Source: CAJCJE01 sp963818685
Lineage (GTDB): Bacteria > Actinomycetota > Actinomycetes > Mycobacteriales > Pseudonocardiaceae
Direction of reading: 5' to 3'
Length of the DNA stretch: 64,000 bases
NCBI GenBank assembly: GCA_963818685.1
Contig: CAWFTJ010000005.1
Coordinates: 62,001 to 126,000 of the forward strand
Below are positions 44,400-54,594 of this stretch, in pieces. Within the stretch, counting starts at the first letter, position 1. Each line of letters starts with the position of its first letter. The position numbers and the translations under genes are program-made. Under the pieces are notes generated by a model. The model saw only the letters and a program-made list of their open reading frames with translations. It did not search any database and was not told the DNA's origin.

Positions 44400-45032
44400 A
44401 TGGCCGACACCCGGGCCAGCGCGCAAACCGCGGCAAGCGCCGAAATCGCCGATCCAGGCCCACTCGGGCTGGCCGGCTTCGCCGCGACGACTCTTGTACT
44501 GAGTGTTACCAACGCCGGGCTGGTGGACGCATCGGTCGCATTGGCAGTACTGCCGCTGGCAATGTTCTACGGTGGCCTCGCGCAATTCATGGCCGGCATG
44601 TGGGAATTCCGCAAGGGCAACACCTTCGGCGCGACGGCGTTCCCCACCTACGGCGCTTTCTGGATGGCGTTCGCCTTCTACGCCTGGTTCTTCCAGGACA
44701 AGATCCCCGCCCAGTTCCAGGGCCAGGCCACCGGCATGTTCCTGTTGGTGTTCACGCTGGTCACGGCCTACCTGTGCGTCCCGGCCATGCGCACGTCCGG
44801 CGCGGTACTACTGGTGTTCGTCGCGTTGGCGTTGACCTTCGTGTTCCTGTGCATCGGAGCCTTCGCCGGCTCCAAGGGCCTTGGTCACGTTGGCGGCTGG
44901 ATCGGCATCATCACCGCCCTGCTGGCCTTCTACGCGTCGTTCGCGGTGGTCACGAACGCCACCTGGAAGCGCACGCTACTGCCGGTGTTCCCGCTGGCGC
45001 CGACCGTGCCCAGCCTGCCATCCGGAGTCTGA
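44400..45032 (+). CDS. satP: Acetate/succinate transporter (GPR1/FUN34/YaaH family)
   Basis: A 210-residue membrane protein with six helices. The family N-terminal signature NPAPLGL appears as DPGPLGLAGFAATT; the second conserved region GGLAQFMAGMWEFRKGNTFG and TAFPTYGAFWMAFAF are also present. It imports acetate and related short acids with protons. It sits 210 bp before acs with a strong terminator between, so the two are adjacent but separately controlled parts of acetate use. Confidence 0.93.
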   Translation: MADTRASAQTAASAEIADPGPLGLAGFAATTLVLSVTNAGLVDASVALAVLPLAMFYGGLAQFMAGMWEFRKGNTFGATAFPTYGAFWMAFAFYAWFFQDKIPAQFQGQATGMFLLVFTLVTAYLCVPAMRTSGAVLLVFVALALTFVFLCIGAFAGSKGLGHVGGWIGIITALLAFYASFAVVTNATWKRTLLPVFPLAPTVPSLPSGV

Positions 45033-45040
45033 TCAGCGCA

Positions 45041-45085
45041 CTACCAGGGCCGCCCCGCCAGCGCTCGGCAGGGCGGCCCTGGTAG
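45041..45085 (+). terminator. Terminator of satP
   Basis: 15-bp perfect stem CTACCAGGGCCGCCC / GGGCGGCCCTGGTAG with a 15-base loop that itself can pair, starting 8 bp after the satP stop. Confidence 0.85.
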
Positions 45086-45241
45086 TTGGCGGCTACGCAC
45101 CACGAACAACGGAAATGGTCTGGACCTTTCTCGGTACGGGACTGTCGAACCGGCTGCGATCGCACTACGGTCAAAGCAGCCGCGGCAGCTCGCCATCGAG
45201 GTCCAGCGGTGGACAAGCCAGTACTCAGGAGGTCTTGCACC

Positions 45242-47233
<1,992 letters not shown>

Positions 47234-47325
47234 CCACGCGCTGGCAGACGGGTGTGTCACCGGCGATGGCTATGATCCCTGGACCGCGACTGCTACCCGG
47301 GCGACGGCGCCCACTGTGACAGATG

Positions 47326-47341
47326 TCGAACATGTGTTCTA
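47326..47341. promoter_or_regulatory. LexA-like SOS box
   Basis: TCGAAC-ATGT-GTTCTA, matching the actinobacterial LexA consensus TCGAACnnnnGTTCGA at 11 of 12 defined positions. It lies 60 bp upstream of the AT-hook gene and overlaps a possible -10 (TAGCAT, 47340-47345). The regulated gene would be that at 47401. Confidence 0.6.
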
Positions 47342-47400
47342 GCATGGCGCCGACCCGCTTGGGCCGCACGAGCGATCGATTCGATCTGACAGGGAGCGTA

Positions 47401-47868
47401 GTGGACACCGCAACGAAGTCGGATTCATTGACCGAGCACGAAATCACCGATGAAACGCCGGTCGAGGCCGCAGCGACCCCGACGAACGGCGTGGTGAACG
47501 GCGCAGCAGCCGAGGCAGCGGTCACCTCGGGCAGTGAAACCGAGAGCGCGGACGAGCCGAAGCGTGGCAGGCCGCGCAAGCAGAGCACCGCGCGCAAGAC
47601 CCGCACCATCGAGCTGACGCTCACCGTCACCGGCACCGCCGAGGGCGAGTGGCAGGCCGAGCTGGTGCACGGTGGCAAGCGTGTCGTGCAGGGCCTTGCC
47701 GTGTCGGCGGCGGCGGTGTCGCGGGCGGCGAAAGAGCTGCACCCGGACATCTCCGGCAACATCGACACGGTGATCACCGCGGCGCGCGAGGCGCACCAGC
47801 AGCGCATGGCCGAACTACAGGCCGAGATGGACAGGGTCAAGCAGGCTCTGGCCGAACTGGAAGACTGA
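47401..47868 (+). CDS. AT-hook-containing protein (DUF6319-like)
   Basis: A 155-residue protein. The N-terminal ~70 residues are acidic and low complexity; KRGRPRKQSTARKTR (about 60-74) contains a canonical AT-hook core (RGRP). The folded C-terminal part has a beta-strand pair (IELTLTVTGTAEGEWQAELVHGGKRVV) and a long coiled helix ending LQAEMDRVKQALAELED. GTG 47401 follows AGGGAGC; the longer in-frame extension is not protein-like. A LexA-like box upstream hints at DNA-damage control. The family name is tentative; DNA binding is inferred. Confidence 0.75.
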   Translation: MDTATKSDSLTEHEITDETPVEAAATPTNGVVNGAAAEAAVTSGSETESADEPKRGRPRKQSTARKTRTIELTLTVTGTAEGEWQAELVHGGKRVVQGLAVSAAAVSRAAKELHPDISGNIDTVITAAREAHQQRMAELQAEMDRVKQALAELED

Positions 47869-48002
47869 ACGTGACCTCTGGTGTTGGTGGGCCGGCCGTT
47901 GGCGAGTGATCGCCGGCGGCCGGTTCGCTTTTTTGTGCGGCAATCCTGGTGTATCGACGTGGCCGCGGAGCCGCGCCGGGTGGGTCGTGGCACGATGACC
48001 CG

Positions 48003-48506
48003 GTGACCAGCTCCCAACCTCCCGGCGGCGGCAGCCACAACAGTGGCGGGCCTGCCCCCGTCGCGTCCATTCCGCTGACCGAGGACCGACTGGCCGGCAA
48101 CCCTCGCGAGCAGTCCATCGGCTCGCTGGTCAAGGACGCGACCGCGCACCTGTCCACCCTGCTGCGCGCCGAGATCGAGCTGGCCAGAATCGAGATCGCC
48201 AGCGAGGTCAAGAAGGGCCTGACCGGCAGCGTGCTGTTCCTGGTCGCGCTCACGCTGGTGCTGCTCGCGTTGCCGTTCGCACTGACCGCGGCCGCACTGG
48301 GCATCGACAAGGCGTTCGGGTCGTGGGCCCAGCTGTGGCTCGGGTTCCTGATCGTCTTCGGGTTGATGGTGTTCGGCGCGGCGGCCCTGGCCTGGCTGGG
48401 CTTCAAGCGGTTCCGGCGGATCAGGGCACCACAGCAGACGATCGACACGGTCCGGGGCACGGCCGCCGCGCTGCGGCATCGGCCGGACGCGGCCGACGAG
48501 GACTGA
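48003..48506 (+). CDS. Phage-holin-superfamily membrane protein (Rv3669-like)
   Basis: A 167-residue protein: disordered Pro/Gly head, an amphipathic helix SIGSLVKDATAHLSTLLRAEIELARIEI, two strong helices (SVLFLVALTLVLLALPFALT and LWLGFLIVFGLMVFGAAALAW), and a basic tail RFRRIRAPQQ. This matches actinobacterial holin-superfamily III / DUF1469-type proteins, which are chromosomal and not lytic as far as known. GTG 48003 start. It precedes the EphE-like hydrolase by 28 bp in the same direction, as in mycobacteria. Confidence 0.85.
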   Translation: MTSSQPPGGGSHNSGGPAPVASIPLTEDRLAGNPREQSIGSLVKDATAHLSTLLRAEIELARIEIASEVKKGLTGSVLFLVALTLVLLALPFALTAAALGIDKAFGSWAQLWLGFLIVFGLMVFGAAALAWLGFKRFRRIRAPQQTIDTVRGTAAALRHRPDAADED

Positions 48507-48534
48507 GGACGCCGCTATTCTGCGCAGCATCGCG

Positions 48535-49476
48535 GTGTCGCCGGCTCCTGATCCGTCGACCGTGCGCATCCCGGGGCCATGGACGCACCGGGATGTGTCG
48601 GCCAACGGCATCCGGCTGCACGTCGCCGAGTTGGGCAGCGGTCCGCTGGTCCTGTTGCTGCACGGCTTCCCCGAGTTCTGGTGGACGTGGCGGGCCCAGT
48701 TGACCGCGTTGAGCGCTGCCGGTTTTCGCGCGGTCGCGGTGGACCTGCGCGGGTACGGCGACTCGGACAAGCCGCCGCGCGGTTATGACGGCTGGACCCT
48801 GGCCGGCGACGTGGCCGGGCTGATCAAGGCGCTCGGCGAGCGGCACGCACACCTGGTCGGGCATGCCTGGGGCGGCCTGATCGGCTGGACCGTCGCTGCC
48901 ATGCATCCTCGGCTGGTTCGCTCGTTCGCCGCGGTCGCCGCGCCGCATCCGCTGGCGCTGCGGCGGGAGGTGCGACGCAGCGCACTGCGTCGGTCGGACA
49001 GTCAGGCACGCGCGTTCGGCCGGATCTTCCAGGCGCAGCTGCCCTCGTTCCCCGAGCGGGCACTGGTCGCCCACGACGCGCAGGCCGTGGAGAAACTGCT
49101 CCGGCGACTGTCTGGTCCACAGTGGACTGAGCAGGCGGCGTTCGCCGAGACGGTCGAGAGGGACCGGGCGGCGATGCTGGTGCCGGGGGTGGCGCACAGC
49201 GCGTTGGAGTACTTCCGGTGGGCGGTGCGCTCGCAGTTGCGCGGGGACGGCAGGCGCTTCGCCGAGGCGATGGCCGATCCGGTGACCGTGCCGGTGTTGC
49301 AGGCGCACGGCGCACTGGACCCGTACCTGTTGGAGTCGACCGCGTTGGCGTCCCGGCCGTGGTTGGGGCCGCACCCGGTCTACCGGCGGTTCGACGCCGT
49401 GGGGCACTTCCCGCACCAGGAAGATCCGGCGCTGTTCAACGAGACGCTGATCGCCTTCCTCCGCGACCTCGGCTAA
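48535..49476 (+). CDS. Alpha/beta hydrolase, EphE-like, nucleophile missing
   Basis: A 313-residue protein of the epoxide-hydrolase branch: oxyanion motif HGFPEFWWTWR (43-53), RGYGDSDKP, and the C-terminal His in AVGHFPHQEDP. The nucleophile elbow, GHDWGG in active epoxide hydrolases, reads GHAWGG with Ala111 at the nucleophile position. Ester or epoxide hydrolysis by the usual mechanism is therefore not expected. GTG start. The stop faces marP only 3 bp away. Position equals mycobacterial ephE (Rv3670). Confidence 0.85.
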   Translation: MSPAPDPSTVRIPGPWTHRDVSANGIRLHVAELGSGPLVLLLHGFPEFWWTWRAQLTALSAAGFRAVAVDLRGYGDSDKPPRGYDGWTLAGDVAGLIKALGERHAHLVGHAWGGLIGWTVAAMHPRLVRSFAAVAAPHPLALRREVRRSALRRSDSQARAFGRIFQAQLPSFPERALVAHDAQAVEKLLRRLSGPQWTEQAAFAETVERDRAAMLVPGVAHSALEYFRWAVRSQLRGDGRRFAEAMADPVTVPVLQAHGALDPYLLESTALASRPWLGPHPVYRRFDAVGHFPHQEDPALFNETLIAFLRDLG

Positions 49477-49479
49477 CCG

Positions 49480-50664
49480 CTAGCTCGCGCACTGGTCGGT
49501 GGAGACCGGCACGGTCAACGAGCTGACATCGGGCAGCTTGTCCTGCACCTGCCGCGCGGTCAGCGCGAACCCGGTCTCCGAGTCGTCGACGGCCGCGCCG
49601 AACACCACGCCGATCACGTTGCCGTTGGGCTCGATCAGCGGGCCACCGGAGTTGCCGCTGCGCACCTGCGCGTAGACCTCGTACACGTCGCGGTGCACGG
49701 TCTGGTCGTCGTAGATGTTCGGGCCGGGCAGGTTGATCTCATCCCTGATCCGCGCGGCCGATGCGGTGTACGGGCCGTCGAGCGGGTAGCCGAGCACGAT
49801 CGCGTCCGCGCCCTGCGCGGCCGGGTTCGGGTCCATCGGCAGCGGCGGCGCGGTCAGTTCGGGCGCGTCGAGCACTGCGATGTCGGTGTCGTAGTCGTAG
49901 TAGACGACCTTGGCCTGGAGCGCGCCGAGGCCGACGACCACCTTGACGTCGTCGGTGCCGGCGACCACGTGCGCGTTGGTGAGCACGCGGTGCGGGGCGA
50001 TGACGAAGCCGCTGCCCTCCAGCGCACGCGAGCACTGCGGCGCCTGCGCCTTGATCTTCACAACGCTCGGCCGGACCTGCTGCACGATCGCGCTGGTCTG
50101 TAGCGCGGTGTCGGGCGGGGACACGTCGTTGGCCGGGGTCTGGGTGAACGGGTTGACCACGACCGGCAGGCCGGGCACGTCGAAGAGGTTGCGCAGGCCG
50201 ATCGGGAGCTTCTGGATCGACGTGGGCATCACCGAGTTGACCGCGCTGAGCACTCGCGACTGGCTGATCGCGGACTCAAGGCCGGGCAGGCTGTTGAACA
50301 CGGTCAGCGGCACCGCGATCATCCAGGCGACCACGAACACGACAAGGCCCTGCACGATCGAGCCGAGCGCGTTGTCGACACCGGCAAGGCGCGGGTTGCG
50401 GATGCGTCGCTTGATCGTGCGACCGAGCCAGACGCCGAACGCCTCCCCGAGGACGATCAGCAGGATCAGGATGATCGCGGTGAACACGAACTTCGTGACC
50501 GGGCTCTGGAAGTTCGCCACCAGCAGCGGAATGACCTTCTCGCCGACGACGAGGCCGACGAGCATGCACAGCACGGCGGGGACGGCGACGACCGCGCCCT
50601 GTCGGGCACCTGCGACGGCCGCGAGGACAGCCGCCAGCAGAACGACCAGGTCGACCCAGTTCAC
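49480..50664 (-). CDS. marP: Periplasmic serine protease MarP
   Basis: A 394-residue membrane serine protease that in M. tuberculosis confers acid and oxidative-stress resistance. Four helices of a CvpA-like domain (about 1-125) precede a chymotrypsin-fold protease with triad H232 (VLTNAHVVAG), D261 (DTDIAVLDAPEL) and S339 (RSGNSGGPLIE), almost the same numbering as mycobacterial MarP. Cysteines at about 211 and near the C-terminus (STDQCAS) could form the activating disulfide. GTG 50664 is 4 bp after the nudix stop; last gene of the nth operon. Confidence 0.95.
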   Translation of the reverse strand: MNWVDLVVLLAAVLAAVAGARQGAVVAVPAVLCMLVGLVVGEKVIPLLVANFQSPVTKFVFTAIILILLIVLGEAFGVWLGRTIKRRIRNPRLAGVDNALGSIVQGLVVFVVAWMIAVPLTVFNSLPGLESAISQSRVLSAVNSVMPTSIQKLPIGLRNLFDVPGLPVVVNPFTQTPANDVSPPDTALQTSAIVQQVRPSVVKIKAQAPQCSRALEGSGFVIAPHRVLTNAHVVAGTDDVKVVVGLGALQAKVVYYDYDTDIAVLDAPELTAPPLPMDPNPAAQGADAIVLGYPLDGPYTASAARIRDEINLPGPNIYDDQTVHRDVYEVYAQVRSGNSGGPLIEPNGNVIGVVFGAAVDDSETGFALTARQVQDKLPDVSSLTVPVSTDQCAS

Positions 50665-50668
50665 GCCT

Positions 50669-51457
50669 TCATACCTCCGCGATTGCCGGCGGCACGTTAC
50701 CGTCGGCCGGCACGGGCGCCGAACCGGGCCCGCCACTGTCACCGGACCTGGTGCCCATTTCGCGGCACATCCGCCACGCGACGTCCAGGTCTTTGATGTT
50801 CGTAGCGTCCCACGGCCGGTCCCAGCCGCCGATGGACAGCAGCACGGTGAGAAGGCCGGCCGTGAAACCCCAGATCAGCATGCCTGGCGCGAGGTATGCC
50901 GGGGATATGTAACCGGAGGGGTGGCGAACCTGAAGCCGGTTGGCCGGGTCGACGAGATGTGCGATCGGCACCCTGGCGACGGCGGCCGTCTCGGCCTCGT
51001 CGACGGCCCGCACGGCGGAGGGCTGCTCCCAGTAGGCGAGCACCGGGGTGACGTCGAACCGGGAGACCGGTACGTACGCCTTGGGCAGTAGCGCGAGCGG
51101 GCGGACCCCGGCCGGGTCGAGACCGACTTCCTCCTCGGCCTCGCGCAGCGCGGTGCCGACCGGGCCGTCATCGTCGGGATCGGCGCCGCCACCGGGGAAG
51201 GCGACCTGGCCGGGGTGGGAGCCGAGGCTGTCGGCGCGACGCAGCAGCAGCACGTCCGGGCCGGTGCTGCCGCCGACGCCGGCCGAGCCGAACAGCATCA
51301 GCACGGCGGCGTGGCGGGCGTCGGTGGTGTCGAAGTCGCCGAAGCGGCGGAAGATCGCCGGGTCGAGATCGCCGGTGGCGGCGACCAGGCGGGCCATCCA
51401 GTCGGGCAGGTCGCCGGTGTGCGCGTCGGGCAGCGGTCCGTGCTCGCTGATCGTCAC
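50669..51457 (-). CDS. Nudix hydrolase, CoA-pyrophosphatase type
   Basis: A 262-residue protein with the Nudix box PGGGADPDDDGPVGTALREA followed by EEEVGL, where the first Glu of the consensus is Asp; the preceding LLRRADSLGSHPGQVAFPGG matches the CoA-pyrophosphatase signature (UPF0035). RVPIAHLVDPANRLQVRHPSGYI is typical of the actinobacterial group. The GTG start overlaps the tlpA stop (GTGA), and the stop is 4 bp before marP. Homologue of Rv3672c by position. Confidence 0.88.
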   Translation of the reverse strand: MTISEHGPLPDAHTGDLPDWMARLVAATGDLDPAIFRRFGDFDTTDARHAAVLMLFGSAGVGGSTGPDVLLLRRADSLGSHPGQVAFPGGGADPDDDGPVGTALREAEEEVGLDPAGVRPLALLPKAYVPVSRFDVTPVLAYWEQPSAVRAVDEAETAAVARVPIAHLVDPANRLQVRHPSGYISPAYLAPGMLIWGFTAGLLTVLLSIGGWDRPWDATNIKDLDVAWRMCREMGTRSGDSGGPGSAPVPADGNVPPAIAEV

Positions 51458-52098
51458 TGCCCTCCCTCGGTCTGGCTGACCGCCTGCCGCACCTGGTCGA
51501 CCGTGTTGAACGTGCGCAGCGAGTCGATCAGGGTGGCCGTTCCGTCCGGCCGGACGAGGTAGGACGCCGGCAGGCCGATCGGCAGCTTGAGCGCCTTGCT
51601 CACCGCACCGCTCGCATCGACCACGGTGGGCAGGTGGACGTGCAGGTCGGCGAGGGTTTGCAGGCCGTTGGCCTCGGGGCTCTGCACCATCAGCGTGACG
51701 ACGCGGACCGCGCCCTTGCTGGCCGCGTACTGATCGAGTACGGGCAGTTCGGTCTGGCACGCCGCGCACCAGAACGCCCACACGTTGACCAGGGTGGGCG
51801 CGGCCGGGTCGAGCACGCTGCCGAAGTCGACGGTGGCGCCGCTGGCGGCGCAGTTCACGGTTGCCCTGGTCAGCGCGGTCAGCGCGGAGGTGGCCGTGGT
51901 CGGGCAGGGAGCGAGGGCGGCCTCGGCGCGGGCCGTGGCGAGGTTCGGGGCCTTGACTTCGATGGTGAGGGGCTCCACGTTGAACGAGGTGCCGCCGCCG
52001 CGCGGCCAGACCGCCACGACCACGGCGGCGACCAGCACGATCGCGACGGTCAGCCAGCGGGCGCCGGCACCGAACCGTGGGCGACCGGGCGACGTCAT
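51454..52098 (-). CDS. TlpA-like membrane thioredoxin
   Basis: A 214-residue protein with one N-terminal membrane helix (WLTVAIVLVAAVVVAVWP) and an exported thioredoxin fold with active site FWCAACQTELP. A further CPTTA...VNCA pair may form a structural disulfide. The fold continues to the cis-Pro region GLPASYLVRPDG. It probably reduces or forms disulfides outside the membrane, for example in MarP, which is encoded two genes downstream. ATG 52098 overlaps the nth stop (ATGA). Confidence 0.88.
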   Translation of the reverse strand: MTSPGRPRFGAGARWLTVAIVLVAAVVVAVWPRGGGTSFNVEPLTIEVKAPNLATARAEAALAPCPTTATSALTALTRATVNCAASGATVDFGSVLDPAAPTLVNVWAFWCAACQTELPVLDQYAASKGAVRVVTLMVQSPEANGLQTLADLHVHLPTVVDASGAVSKALKLPIGLPASYLVRPDGTATLIDSLRTFNTVDQVRQAVSQTEGGQ

Positions 52099-52904
52099 CC
52101 GGCCGCCTTCTTCCGGCTCGCCGCCTTCTTGGTGGGGGGCGGCTTTGGCAGGCCGTTGCGCTGGGCGAGCGCGATCAGATGCTCGGCCTCGACGCCCTTG
52201 ACCAGCGGCGCGGCCACCTCGGGTTCGATAGGGCCGGTGCCGAAGGACGGGCAGTCCTTGGCGAGCGGGCAGGCGCCGCAGGCGGGCTTGCGGGCGTGGC
52301 AGACGCGGCGGCCGTGGAAGATCACCCGGTGCGAGAGCACGGTCCACTCCTTGCGCGGGACCAGCGCACCGATCGCGTGCTCGACCTTGACCGGGTCCTC
52401 CTCCTCGGTCCAGCCCCAGCGCCGCACCAACCGGCCGAAGTGCGTGTCAACGGTGATACCGGGCACGCCGAACGCGTCGCCGAGCACGACGTTCGCGGTC
52501 TTGCGCCCGACGCCGGGCAGGGTGACCAGGTCTGCCAGCTTGCCGGGGACCTCGCCGTCGAACCTCTCGACGAGCGCGCTACCAAGGCCGATCAGGGAGG
52601 TGGCCTTGTTCCGGTAGAAGCCGGTCGGCCTGATCAGTTCCTCCAGTTCCGTCCGGTTCGCGCCGGCGTAGTCGGCGGCGGTCCTGTACCGGGCGAACAG
52701 GGCCGGGGTGGTCAGGTTGACCCGCACGTCGGTGGTCTGCGCGGACAGCACGACCGCGACAAGCAGTTCGAGCGGGGTGGTGAAGTCGAGCTCGCAGTGC
52801 GCGTCCGGGTAGCTCTCGGCGAGCGCGCGGGTGATTCGCCGCACCCGGCGGGTCAGGGCGAGTGGAGTCTGTTCTGCGGTGGTGGCAGCGGTCGCGGACG
52901 GCAC
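52095..52904 (-). CDS. nth: Endonuclease III
   Basis: DNA glycosylase/AP lyase for oxidised pyrimidines, 269 residues. Helix-hairpin-helix LPGVGRKTANVVLG with the catalytic Lys, catalytic Asp in ITVDTHFGRLVRRWGW, and the 4Fe-4S cluster CHARKPACGACPLAKDCP. A Lys/Ala-rich C-terminal tail (PTKKAASRKKAAG) is an addition. First gene of the coupled leftward operon nth-tlpA-nudix-marP. Confidence 0.96.
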   Translation of the reverse strand: MPSATAATTAEQTPLALTRRVRRITRALAESYPDAHCELDFTTPLELLVAVVLSAQTTDVRVNLTTPALFARYRTAADYAGANRTELEELIRPTGFYRNKATSLIGLGSALVERFDGEVPGKLADLVTLPGVGRKTANVVLGDAFGVPGITVDTHFGRLVRRWGWTEEEDPVKVEHAIGALVPRKEWTVLSHRVIFHGRRVCHARKPACGACPLAKDCPSFGTGPIEPEVAAPLVKGVEAEHLIALAQRNGLPKPPPTKKAASRKKAAG

Positions 52905-52975
52905 TCACCCAGCGTACGGGCGGGTACCGACGGGGGACGCTCGGGCGTTACCCCGATCGAGCGGGGTGGACCGTG

Positions 52976-53254
52976 ATGGGGGAGAATCAAGCCACCATGA
53001 GCTACTGGTTCATCGTCATCGTCCCGCTCGTGATCATGCTGTTCGCGCTGTTCATGGAGCGGGTCGAGGCGCGACTGAAGAACCTGGCCATCCGGGAGAC
53101 CGAGGTCGAGGAGTTCCTCGAACAGGCTCGCCCGGACGAGGTGCAGGCGCTCTACGGACATGGCATCGGCAGGGCGCTGGAACTGTTCCGGCTGCGTCGG
53201 CTCGGCGGGCGCGCGAGCCGTACCCGGCCGAGAAGGTCACGGGCCCGAAGCTGA
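52976..53254 (+). CDS. Small membrane protein (Rv3675-like)
   Basis: A 92-residue protein: one helix (YWFIVIVPLVIMLFALFMER), then ERVEARLKNLAIRETEVEEFL, an amphipathic helix, and an Arg-rich tail. It corresponds in position to mycobacterial Rv3675, between nth and crp. ATG 52976 has GGGGTGG upstream; ATG 52997 would remove seven residues. Function unknown. Confidence 0.75.
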   Translation: MGENQATMSYWFIVIVPLVIMLFALFMERVEARLKNLAIRETEVEEFLEQARPDEVQALYGHGIGRALELFRLRRLGGRASRTRPRRSRARS

Positions 53255-53477
53255 TCTTGCTCTGGGCCCGGTTGCGGGGCCCTCGACAGCGCGCGAACTC
53301 GCCAACCAGGCTAGATTGCGACCTCGGATGGTCGCCTTCCCGGCGTTTCGGCCGGTAGGCACGCACAGTACGGACGTGTCAGGCTCTAAACTGCACGCAA
53401 TGATCGGCCGCGAGCCTTGAACGCAGCCGGTGACGGCGGCCTGCCAGGTCGCCGTTTGTCGACAGGAGGGACGGGAC

Positions 53478-54152
53478 GTGGAGGAGACGCTGGCCCGCGC
53501 GGGCATCTTCCAGGGAGTGGAGCCTGCCGCGGCCGAAGCGCTGGCCCAGTCCTTGACCGCGGTTGATTTTTCCCGTGGTCACGTGATCTTCGCCGAGGGC
53601 GAGCCCGGTGACCGGCTCTACATCATCCAGTCCGGCAAGGTCAAGCTCGGCCGCAAGTCCCCGGACGGCCGGGAGAACCTGCTGTGGATCGCGGGCCCCT
53701 CGGACATGTTCGGCGAACTGTCCATCTTCGACCCGGGTCCGCGCACCTCCACCGCGACGACCGTGACCGACGTGCGCGCGGTGAGCATGGACCGGCCGGC
53801 GCTGCGCGAGTGGATCGCCAAGCGCCCCGAGATCGCCGAGCAGCTGCTCCGTGCGGTCGCGCGCAGGCTGCGCAGGACGAACAACATGCTCTCCGAGCAG
53901 ATCTTCACCGACGTGCCCGGCCGGGTGGCCAGGGCGCTGTTGCAGTTCGCGCAGCGCTTCGGCAGCCAGGAGGCCGGGCTGCTGCGCGTCACCCACGACC
54001 TGACCCAGGAGGAGATCGCCCAGCTCGTCGGCGCCTCCCGGGAGACGGTGAACAAGGCGCTCGCCGACTTCGCGCACCGGGGTTGGCTGCGGCTGGAGGG
54101 CAAGAGCGTGCTGATTCTCGACCCGGAGCGGTTGGCGCGTCGCGCCCGCTGA
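53478..54152 (+). CDS. crp: Crp/Fnr-family transcriptional regulator
   Basis: A 224-residue cAMP-receptor-type regulator. The cyclic-nucleotide domain shows GHVIFAEGEPGDRLYIIQSGKVKL and the phosphate-binding cassette DMFGELSIFDPGPRTSTATT. The C-terminal winged helix is LTQEEIAQLVGASRETVNKALADFAHRGWL. Near-identical in layout to Rv3676 Crp. GTG 53478 follows AGGAGGG. A strong terminator ends the transcript. It controls global carbon metabolism and development in relatives; acs, nearby, is a Crp target in mycobacteria. Confidence 0.95.
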   Translation: MEETLARAGIFQGVEPAAAEALAQSLTAVDFSRGHVIFAEGEPGDRLYIIQSGKVKLGRKSPDGRENLLWIAGPSDMFGELSIFDPGPRTSTATTVTDVRAVSMDRPALREWIAKRPEIAEQLLRAVARRLRRTNNMLSEQIFTDVPGRVARALLQFAQRFGSQEAGLLRVTHDLTQEEIAQLVGASRETVNKALADFAHRGWLRLEGKSVLILDPERLARRAR

Positions 54153-54186
54153 GGCGGCAGTACTTCATAGCGGTAGGACTTCACAA

Positions 54187-54225
54187 GCAAGGGCCGGGAG
54201 TGGGTGTGGCACTCCCGGCCCTTGC
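54187..54225 (+). terminator. Terminator of crp
   Basis: Perfect 16-bp stem GCAAGGGCCGGGAGTG with a 7-base loop, 35 bp past the stop codon. Confidence 0.85.
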
Positions 54226-54342
54226 TATGCGCGGATCAATCCCCGAACTCCGCGCCGGACACCTCCGAGGCTGGGCCCCGAACCCGTCACTCGGAGGGAG
54301 TCTGTTTCGGACCGACCAGAAAAGCACGGGTGTCCGATGTGG

Positions 54343-54459
54343 TCACCAGATCAAGAGCACCGCGGTAATCCCAAGCACCGCGACCGGAATCGCCGCCGCG
54401 ATCAGCGCGACCCAGCCGCTCACCTGTTCCCTTACCGAACGCTCCGCCAGAGTCACCAT
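54343..54459 (-). CDS. Single-helix small membrane protein, 38 residues
   Basis: MVTLAERSVREQVSGWVALI starts an amphipathic segment followed by a C-terminal helix (ALIAAAIPVAVLGITAVLLIW). GGGGAGG precedes ATG 54459 at about 8 bases. It lies alone between the crp terminator and the MBL gene. The ribosome binding site and clean membrane segment support a real gene; function unknown. Confidence 0.6.
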   Translation of the reverse strand: MVTLAERSVREQVSGWVALIAAAIPVAVLGITAVLLIW

Positions 54460-54594
54460 CGCACACGACCTCCCCGTTGGTTCAAGCCCTTTCACTCTGA
54501 AGGACTCTCCTGGGGCTTGGGCGTTGCGCCAATTCACCCGAGAATCGCTGTCCCGTTATGGAATCGAGATGATGGCCACGGACGGGTTCGTCGA

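Noticed and set aside
48003..48506. Prophage remnant, because of the holin-type protein
   Set aside because: No phage genes surround it; the family is a normal chromosomal actinobacterial membrane protein in conserved synteny.
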